A DNA stretch of 30,463 nucleotides from JBFHES01 sp041584015 (GTDB lineage: Bacteria; Bacteroidota; Bacteroidia; Bacteroidales; M50B96), in assembly GCA_041584015.1 (NCBI GenBank), contig JBFHES010000023.1, positions 1 through 30,463 on the forward strand, read 5' to 3'. Below the pieces are notes generated by a model. The model saw only the letters and a list, made by a program, of their open reading frames with translations, did no database searches and had not been told where the DNA came from. Positions 25,069 to 30,463 of this stretch are shown in pieces. The stretch's first letter is position 1, and each line of letters opens with the position of its first letter. The position numbers and the translations under genes were made by a program.

Positions 25069-25087
25069 AAATTAATAATTCATTCAA

Positions 25088-25118
25088 AAAGGCTCATCTA
25101 TCAGATGGGCCTTTTTTT
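25088..25118 (+). terminator. Intrinsic terminator after the mutase operon
   Basis: A 12-bp stem with one G-T wobble (25088-25099 pairing with 25103-25114), a 3-nt loop, and a T-run continuing to 25118. It sits 19 bp after mutB and 5 bp before the convergent stop of the hypothetical gene. Confidence 0.85.
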
Positions 25119-25123
25119 GTTTG

Positions 25124-25837
25124 CTAGTTGAGCTTAAATTCTCTTATCACCTTTACCATACCTTCTAGCTGCCTAATACCAAAACCAGCAATATTGCTTT
25201 CGTTTGCAATTTTTAAATAGGCTAACAGATGCTCATTTTTCATGATAAGCTTTAGCTCTCCTTTTAGCGATTCAAACTCTTGCCTCCCCTGCATTTGAAT
25301 ATACAAGTCGGTATATATATTAAAACTCGCTGTTGATACTGAATCGAAATTCGCTTTAAACATCGACAAGTAATAATTGAAATATGCCTTGGGGTAAACA
25401 TCATCTAAAAGCATGGCAGCATTGTGATGATAGGTAAAATTATATTCCATGGCCAAACATTCAAATACTTCATCGTTAAGAAAAAGAATGAAATGTCGAA
25501 GTTTTTTCTTGACGTGTTTGCTGTTTATTATCTTCATATCAGCAGGAAAATCTTTATCCCACTTAGATTTGCTTAGCTCCTTAAAACCGCCCCATGCCAA
25601 CTGTGCAGGTTGATACCTAAATCGGTTTTCTAAATATTGAGCACGATTAATCTTGGTTCGCGCAAAAGCATATACATTACTAAATTCTATGGAACCTGTT
25701 TCACCATTATCAATATGTTCATGAGCGCTGGCATCCAGCATAAATTTAATTTCAATGCTATCATCAATACTTATAATTTGAACATCATCTATAATTTCGG
25801 TTGCCGTCCAGTTATTATTTAGCTTCGTATCTTTCAT
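25124..25837 (-). CDS. Hypothetical protein, no family recognised
   Basis: A 237-residue soluble protein without signal peptide or membrane segment. No motif I know is present. It opens with a beta-rich region containing a Ser/Asp-rich repeat (VQIISIDDSIEIKFMLDASAHEHIDNGE), then a helical middle with aromatic residues (FILFLNDEVFECLAMEYNFTYHH), and ends with charged helices (LKGELKLIMKNEHLLAYLKIANES). Base composition and the Lys/Asn/Ile-rich usage match the neighbours, so the frame looks genuinely coding. It is convergent with mutB and divergent from the HlyD-like gene. Ends in TAG. Confidence 0.6.
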   Translation of the reverse strand: MKDTKLNNNWTATEIIDDVQIISIDDSIEIKFMLDASAHEHIDNGETGSIEFSNVYAFARTKINRAQYLENRFRYQPAQLAWGGFKELSKSKWDKDFPADMKIINSKHVKKKLRHFILFLNDEVFECLAMEYNFTYHHNAAMLLDDVYPKAYFNYYLSMFKANFDSVSTASFNIYTDLYIQMQGRQEFESLKGELKLIMKNEHLLAYLKIANESNIAGFGIRQLEGMVKVIREFKLN

Positions 25838-26111
25838 CGCTTTTATTACCCCTCCAATTACAAACTATCGAAAGTAAAGTATTCGTAGTATTAATCCAAA
25901 CTTACCTACAGCTGTTCACTTACGCACACTCGCCCTTCGTTGCCGAACATTCTTTAAACTAAGTTGAATACTCATAAAAACAATAGTTTATTGAAATATT
26001 GCATGTTATAAACAATGGCACAATAAGTGCAAAATCCTGCATCAAACTAATTTTTTAGTTTATAAGAAAATAAGCATCTTGCAATTGGACAACTAAAATT
26101 ACAGAGTGCTT
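25838..26111. other. Intergenic stretch without a supportable gene
   Basis: The divergent gap between the hypothetical gene and the HlyD-like adaptor is AT-rich with no long frame. I see no RNA gene or terminator. Only the promoter boxes at its right end (26112-26128) can be supported. Confidence 0.5.
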
Positions 26112-26128
26112 TAAATTTGGTAAATTTG
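26112..26128 (+). promoter_or_regulatory. Two tandem -7 boxes before the HlyD-like gene
   Basis: TAAATTTG occurs twice, at 26112-26119 and 26121-26128; both match TAnnTTTG exactly. A TTG at 26085-26087 is 24 bp before the first box. The ATG at 26149 is 20 bp after the second box. Confidence 0.5.
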
Positions 26129-26148
26129 ACAAAAGAAACAGGATCATC

Positions 26149-27405
26149 ATGTCAATGGATAGAGTTATTGAGAAGAAGAAATGGCCTTTAAGGAAAATCC
26201 TCTTCATTGCTTTTTGGATAATCTTTGGTACCTGGATTATTTATCTTTTATTCTTTCGCACCAGCAGCTCCAAGCTGTATGTCGAAACTAATCACCTGAG
26301 AATTGTGAAGGTTGAAAAAGGAGCATTCGAAGAATTTATTCCGCTGGACGGATTAGTGCTGCCCATAAAAACGCTTATGATTGATGCAGTACAAGGTGGT
26401 TTTGTTGAAGAAGTTTTTGTTGAAGATGGAGCCATTTTAGAAAAAGGCGATACGCTACTAAAACTTTCAAATGCCAATCTTGAGTTAGATTTCATCAATC
26501 GTGAATCGCAGATGTATGATGTCATTAATAATCTGCAAAATAGTTTAATACGAATCGATCAGAATGCCTTCTTACGCGAGAAAGAGATTGTTGATTTGGA
26601 ATATCAACTGGATCTTAAAGCAATTGATTTAAAACGAAAAAGGGGCTTCTATAAAGATGAACTTATCTCCGATGAAGAATTCGAAAATGCCAAGCGCGAC
26701 TTTGAATACTTCACAAAACAAAAGGATATTTCAATTGCCCTCAAACAAATAGACTCACTTTCGGGCATCACACAAAAACAGCAGATTACCTCATCCATTA
26801 ACAGAATGCGAAACAACCTGGTTATGTTGAAGCGCAACCTCGAGAGCCTCTATGTAAAAGCTGGCATTAACGGTCAGCTTACCTCATTCAATATTGAAAT
26901 TGGTGAAACGGTGAGTGCGGGAGAAAACCTTGGGAACATTGATGTAATGGACAGTTATAAGATTAGAGCAAATGTAGACCAGCGCTATATTACCCGAGTA
27001 TTTACAGGACAGGAAGCGGAGTTTACTTTCAACACACAAGTATACAATGTAGAGATTAGCAAAGTATATACGCAAGTTAGGAATGGCTCTTTCCGCATCG
27101 ACCTTACATTTCCGAATGATATTCCCGCGGAGATTAAACGAGGGCAATCCGTTCAATTGCGACTTAAGTTTAGTCGCTCGCAAGATGCAATATTCATTAA
27201 GAAAGGTGGTTTCTTTCAAAGTAGTGGCGGCAATTACATCTATGTACTTAACAACGACAATACGGCCAGTAAACGCAGCATAAACATTGGTCGACAAAAT
27301 GCCCGAGAGTACGAAATTCTGGAAGGACTGCAACCGGGAGAACAAGTGATTATTTCGTCTTATGATAACTTTGGCGATAAAGACCTCTTGATTCTCGAAG
27401 ACTAG
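26149..27405 (+). CDS. HlyD/MacA-type periplasmic adaptor (membrane fusion protein)
   Basis: A 418-residue protein. The N-terminus has one membrane anchor (residues 17-37). The half-lipoyl motif GGFVEEVFVEDGAILEKGDTLLKLSNANLELDF (about 83-115) is followed by a coiled-coil hairpin (about 120-235), the second half-lipoyl (YVKAGINGQLTSFNIEIGETVSAGENLGNI), a beta barrel and a membrane-proximal domain ending GLQPGEQVIISSYDNFGD. MFPs link an inner-membrane exporter to an outer-membrane duct. The cognate ATPase gene follows after 35 bp. The permease expected in a MacAB-type unit is not next to it. Ends in TAG. Confidence 0.9.
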   Translation: MSMDRVIEKKKWPLRKILFIAFWIIFGTWIIYLLFFRTSSSKLYVETNHLRIVKVEKGAFEEFIPLDGLVLPIKTLMIDAVQGGFVEEVFVEDGAILEKGDTLLKLSNANLELDFINRESQMYDVINNLQNSLIRIDQNAFLREKEIVDLEYQLDLKAIDLKRKRGFYKDELISDEEFENAKRDFEYFTKQKDISIALKQIDSLSGITQKQQITSSINRMRNNLVMLKRNLESLYVKAGINGQLTSFNIEIGETVSAGENLGNIDVMDSYKIRANVDQRYITRVFTGQEAEFTFNTQVYNVEISKVYTQVRNGSFRIDLTFPNDIPAEIKRGQSVQLRLKFSRSQDAIFIKKGGFFQSSGGNYIYVLNNDNTASKRSINIGRQNAREYEILEGLQPGEQVIISSYDNFGDKDLLILED

Positions 27406-27440
27406 ACAATAATAAAATTTGAAATATAAAAATAGCTATC

Positions 27441-28148
27441 ATGGAAACCTTATTAAAAACCCAGGCACTCACCAAAATATTCAGAACAGATGAAGTGGAA
27501 ACCACTGCTTTGAATGAAGTGAACATGGAAATTGGCAAAGGCGAATTTGTTGCGATAATGGGCCCTTCCGGTTGCGGCAAATCTACCCTGCTTAATATTC
27601 TTGGTTTACTGGACAATCCCAGTTCTGGCGAATACTTTTTTCTCGACAACGAGGTATCCGGTCATTCAGAGAAAAAAAGAGCGAACCTTAGAAAGTCAAA
27701 CATTGGTTTTGTATTCCAAAACTTTAATTTAATTGATGAGCTAAATGTCTACGAGAATGTAGAGCTGCCTCTTATTTATTTAGGACTTAATGCCAAGGAG
27801 CGCAAAATAAAAGTTGAAGAAGCTTTAGAGCGTATGAACATTATGCACCGCAGAAAACATTTCCCATTGCAGCTATCAGGTGGTCAGCAGCAAAGAGTAG
27901 CAGTTGCTCGCGCTGTTGTGGCAAACCCAAGTTTAATCCTGGCTGATGAACCAACCGGTAACCTCGACTCAGCTCATGGAGAAGAAGTAATGAATCTGCT
28001 TGAAACACTTAACCGACAAGGAACAACCATTGTTATGGTAACACACTCGCAGCGCGATGCAGATTACAGCCAGCGCATCATTCGATTGTTCGACGGAAAA
28101 ATTATCCATGAAAATTACTACAAACATCAGGAAACTGTTGGCGAATAA
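27441..28148 (+). CDS. ABC transporter ATP-binding protein, MacB/LolD type
   Basis: A 235-residue cytoplasmic ATPase. Walker A GPSGCGKS at 41-48, Q-loop Gln93 (FVFQNFNLIDELN, the typical LolD/MacB segment), signature LSGGQ at 145-149, Walker B LILADE at 165-170 with catalytic Glu170, D-loop NLD, and switch His202. It pairs with the HlyD-type protein upstream. No FtsX-like permease follows; a terminator ends the unit 21 bp after the stop, so the permease must lie elsewhere in the genome or has been lost. Confidence 0.93.
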   Translation: METLLKTQALTKIFRTDEVETTALNEVNMEIGKGEFVAIMGPSGCGKSTLLNILGLLDNPSSGEYFFLDNEVSGHSEKKRANLRKSNIGFVFQNFNLIDELNVYENVELPLIYLGLNAKERKIKVEEALERMNIMHRRKHFPLQLSGGQQQRVAVARAVVANPSLILADEPTGNLDSAHGEEVMNLLETLNRQGTTIVMVTHSQRDADYSQRIIRLFDGKIIHENYYKHQETVGE

Positions 28149-28168
28149 GCCTTCAAATAAAATACATG

Positions 28169-28202
28169 AAAGGAGTTATGGTTTTGCTATAACTCCTTTT
28201 TT
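28169..28202 (+). terminator. Intrinsic terminator after the ABC unit
   Basis: A perfect 11-bp stem (28169-28179 pairing with 28189-28199), a 9-nt loop and a T-run to 28202. It separates the ABC genes from the putative selenoprotein gene downstream. Confidence 0.85.
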
Positions 28203-28288
28203 CATGATTCCTGTTAAAGCTTTGTTAACTATTCGCTCAAGTCTCTCAAACATTTATCTTTAGCTTGTCAAACAAAAATTAATTTACA

Positions 28289-29320
28289 ATGAAGAAACTT
28301 TTTACAATTGTAGCGTTAGTTTTGCTCGGTTGGAATCTTTCGGCACAAACAGGTTTAACCACTGCCGTTGATTTTACAGCAAACGATACGCACGGTAATT
28401 CGCACACCTTGTTCGATTACCTGGGCGAGGGCAAGTATGTGCTCATCGACTTCTTTTTTACCACTTGAGGCACCTGTAACGCAACAGCTCCAAACGTGGT
28501 TGCAACCTACGAACATTTTGGTTGTAACACCTCGGATCTAGTTGTAATGGGCATCGCGACTGGCGATAATGTTGCTGACGTAATAGCATACGACCAGACG
28601 CACGGCATCGAGTATCCATCCATAAGTGGTGTTGATGGCGGAACAGCCATCTGCAATGATTATGGAATTGGCGCTTATCCTACCTACATTCTAATTGCTC
28701 CAAACGGAGACATAGTAGAACAGGACATGTGGCCAATCTCAAGTGCTAACGATTTAATCAATCCGATTTCAGGACATGGTGTAGCTGCTAACCCTTGTGG
28801 TGCAAGCTCAGCAGCCGATCTGCTTACCTTCAGTTTAACTGAACAAGCAAGTCCGGCAACCATCATGGCAAACACTGTTGACATTGATTTAGTAACCAAT
28901 ACAGCGCAAGACGCTTTGGTTCCAACATTCAGCATTTCTTCTGGTGCTTGGGCAACCATTAATGGTGTAACTCAAACAAGCGGTACTACTGCTGTTGATT
29001 TCACATCAGGATCGGTTACTTACACAATTAACGCTGAAGATAGTATTACAACTCAAGACTGGATTGTATCAGTTCACAACGGTTTATCAATCCAGCCTGT
29101 TGAATCTAATCTTCCTGCCATCTATCCAAATCCGGCTTCCGATGTAATTAATATTACTAATGCATCAAAGCTCACTATTATCAATAGCCTTGGACAAATA
29201 GTTAGAAGTATTGAAAACGAGACTCAGGTAAACGTTCAGGATTTAAACAATGGTATTTATACTGTTCAAATCGAGAACAACTATCAGATTACAAAAGAGA
29301 TTCTGATAATCAACCGATAA
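28289..29320 (+). CDS. Putative selenocysteine-containing exported thioredoxin-fold protein with T9SS sorting domain, copy 1
   Basis: Read through one TGA this is 343 residues. The ATG at 28289 starts a signal peptide ending in LSAQ (residue 20). Residues 22-165 are a redoxin/TlpA-type thioredoxin fold: VLIDFFFTT, then codon 60 TGA (28466-28468) in the motif U-G-T-C with Cys63, then HFGCN (Cys79), IEYPSISG and cis-Pro131 in GAYPTYILI. Residues 180-265 are an Ig-like module (VPTFSISSGAW ... YTINAEDS). Residues 276-343 form a type A T9SS sorting domain (AIYPNPASDVINI ... GIYTVQI). The TGA takes the place of the first cysteine of CxxC. Predicted role: extracytoplasmic thiol-disulfide or peroxide chemistry. 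An automatic caller would start at the GTG at 28496 and lose the active site. Confidence 0.82.
28481..28503 (+). promoter_or_regulatory. Candidate bacterial SECIS hairpin, copy 1
   Basis: GCAAC (28481-28485) pairs with GTTGC (28499-28503) around a 13-nt loop whose second base is G. The stem starts 12 nt and the loop 17 nt after the TGA. This agrees with the bacterial SECIS pattern: a loop of 3-14 nt beginning about 16-37 nt after UGA with a G among its first two bases. The 5-bp stem is short, so confidence rests on its conservation in copy 2. Confidence 0.6.
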
Positions 29321-29344
29321 AGAAATATTCTATAATATAGATAA

Positions 29345-29374
29345 GGGAAGGTCAATATTGATCTTCCCTTTTTT
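29345..29374 (+). terminator. Intrinsic terminator between the two selenoprotein genes
   Basis: An inverted repeat of 12-bp arms meeting at the centre (29345-29356 and 29357-29368, one G-T wobble) followed by six T residues. It follows copy 1 by 24 bp, so copy 2 has its own promoter in the 51 bp before its ATG; TAATTTTA at 29399-29406 is a 7/8 match to TAnnTTTG. Confidence 0.88.
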
Positions 29375-29425
29375 GTTGTGTGGTGTATCATTAAGTTGTA
29401 ATTTTACACTTTAACTAATACTACT

Positions 29426-30454
29426 ATGAAAAAGCTACTCTTACTTATTCCATTTTGGATGCTATTTTTCAATGGCACCAGTCAAACCCCATTAACGAAT
29501 GCGGAGGATTTTACAGTTATAGATATAGATGGCAATGAACACCAATTATTCAATTATTTAGATAGTGGGAAGTTCGTTCTTCTGGAGTTCTTTTTTACTA
29601 CTTGAGGCGGATGTTGGGCAATGGCTCCAGACCTCATTGCAGCTTATCATCATTTTGGCTGTAACGAATCGGATCTCATTGTCATGGCCGTTAACATTAG
29701 TAACACAAATTTAGAAGTATCAGAATTCAATCGTCAACTTGGAATCGAATATCCCACCATAAGCGGACCTGACGGAGGTGACGACATTATTCCCATGTAT
29801 CAGGTCACGGCTTTCCCCACTATTATGCTAATAGATCCAAGTGGACTAATTCACCAAAATCCATACACGTATCATTTAGATACATTAGAAAATCAATTAA
29901 ATGCATTTGGAGTTGCTCCTCAACCATGTAGCCCTAGCAAAACAGCAAAGATTTTCACTTATGCTATTCCGGAACAAACAGACCCGCCAATCTTTGAAAA
30001 CCAAACAATCGAGATCAATCTATTGCCATTGACACAGGAAGAAGCTTTAGTACCAACTTTCACACTTTCTTATGGAGCATGGGCAGAGATTGATGGTGTA
30101 ACTCAAATTAGCAACGTAACCCCTGTTGACTTCACATCAGGATCGGTCATTTATACAATTAATGCAGAAGACAGCCTTTCAACAAATAAGTGGCTGGTAA
30201 CAGTTCATGGTGGAGTTTCAATTGAGTCAATTAACGAAAGTCAAAGCGCGTACATCTATCCAAACCCTGCAACAGATGTAATCAATATAACTAATGCATC
30301 AAAGCTCACTATTATCAATAGCCTTGGACAGATTGTTAAAATTACGGAAAATGAAACTCAGGTAAACGTTCAGGATTTAAACAATGGTATTTATACCGTT
30401 CAAATTGAGAACAACAATCAAATTATGAAAGAGATTCTGATTATTAACCGATAA
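29426..30454 (+). CDS. Putative selenocysteine-containing exported thioredoxin-fold protein with T9SS sorting domain, copy 2
   Basis: Read through one TGA this is 342 residues, with the same domain order as copy 1: signal peptide (1-20, ending GTSQ), thioredoxin fold, Ig-like module and type A T9SS sorting domain (YIYPNPATDVINI ... GIYTVQIENN, ending INR). TGA at 29603-29605 is again codon 60, in EFFFTT-U-G-G-C with Cys63; the second Cys pattern HFGCN (Cys79) and cis-Pro131 (VTAFPTIML) are conserved. The next Trp (residue 64) is TGG, so the TGA is not simply a Trp codon. The thioredoxin half has diverged well from copy 1, while the sorting domain is nearly identical at the base level. An automatic caller would start at the ATG at 29621. 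Confidence 0.82.
29618..29640 (+). promoter_or_regulatory. Candidate bacterial SECIS hairpin, copy 2
   Basis: GCAATG (29618-29623) pairs perfectly with CATTGC (29635-29640), 6 bp, around an 11-nt loop that begins with G (GCTCCAGACCT). The stem starts 12 nt after the TGA, exactly as in copy 1. The fifth pair is T-A here and C-G in copy 1, a compensating change. Loop start GCTCC is shared with copy 1. Confidence 0.68.
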
Positions 30455-30463
30455 ACATGATAC

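Noticed and set aside
26884..27345. Minus-strand frame of 153 codons
   Set aside because: It lies opposite the HlyD-like gene, which has clear lipoyl and coiled-coil motifs; no motif is seen in the antisense frame.
28466..28468. TGA in the first redoxin gene as a simple pseudogene stop or sequencing error
   Set aside because: A second diverged copy has TGA at exactly the same codon of the redox motif, and everything downstream is intact, so two independent errors are improbable.
28466..29605. UGA reassigned to tryptophan throughout this organism
   Set aside because: No other in-frame TGA occurs in any gene here, Trp is always TGG, and the affected position is a catalytic cysteine rather than a tryptophan.

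Overview
The window is chromosomal DNA of a Bacteroidota bacterium. This rests on type IX secretion (T9SS) C-terminal sorting domains, Bacteroidota-only families (DUF3078, OmpH with a C-terminal DIT/LNxRY signature), near absence of Shine-Dalgarno sequences, and several TAnnTTTG -7 promoter boxes. Most of it is ordinary housekeeping and accessory sequence. No tRNA, rRNA, CRISPR array or transposase was seen. The genus cannot be fixed from the sequence alone.

Layout. Positions 1-2316 (minus) hold an OmpH/Skp-like chaperone, a VOC-fold protein and a family 2 glycosyltransferase cut by the window edge, in a tightly overlapping operon. Positions 2347-8686 hold single genes: a C1B cysteine peptidase, MmcQ/YjbR, an AlkD-like HEAT protein, a BI-1/YccA membrane protein, a DUF1801 plus zinc-ribbon pair, a class V aminotransferase of the cysteine desulfurase/selenocysteine lyase group, and a small outer-membrane-like protein. 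Positions 8694-12513 (minus) hold a TPR protein, DUF368, an ECF sigma factor and RsmG. Positions 12810-17981 hold a LutA-type iron-sulfur protein, an MscS/DUF3078 pair and a large T9SS-secreted protein. A Wzy/WaaL-like O-antigen ligase with TPRs follows (18094-20193).

Positions 20622-25068 carry the two methylmalonyl-CoA mutase subunits. The pair is disturbed twice. A four-helix-bundle S23/IVP gene flanked by inverted repeats sits between mutA and mutB, and mutB carries one in-frame TAA at codon 381. An unrecognised gene follows on the minus strand, then an HlyD-type adaptor and a MacB/LolD-type ATPase with no permease beside them.

The most notable content is at 28289-30454: two tandem paralogues, each with a signal peptide, a thioredoxin/redoxin fold, an Ig-like module and a T9SS sorting domain. 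Both carry an in-frame TGA at codon 60, exactly at the first cysteine of the CxxC redox motif, giving UGTC and UGGC. Each TGA is followed 12 nt later by a hairpin at the same offset, with a compensating C-G to U-A change between the copies and a loop beginning near a G. The best reading is two exported selenocysteine-containing thiol oxidoreductases handled by T9SS. An ordinary gene caller would truncate both and lose the signal peptide and active site. No Sec machinery (selA, selB, selC, selD) lies in the window, so that part needs the rest of the genome.
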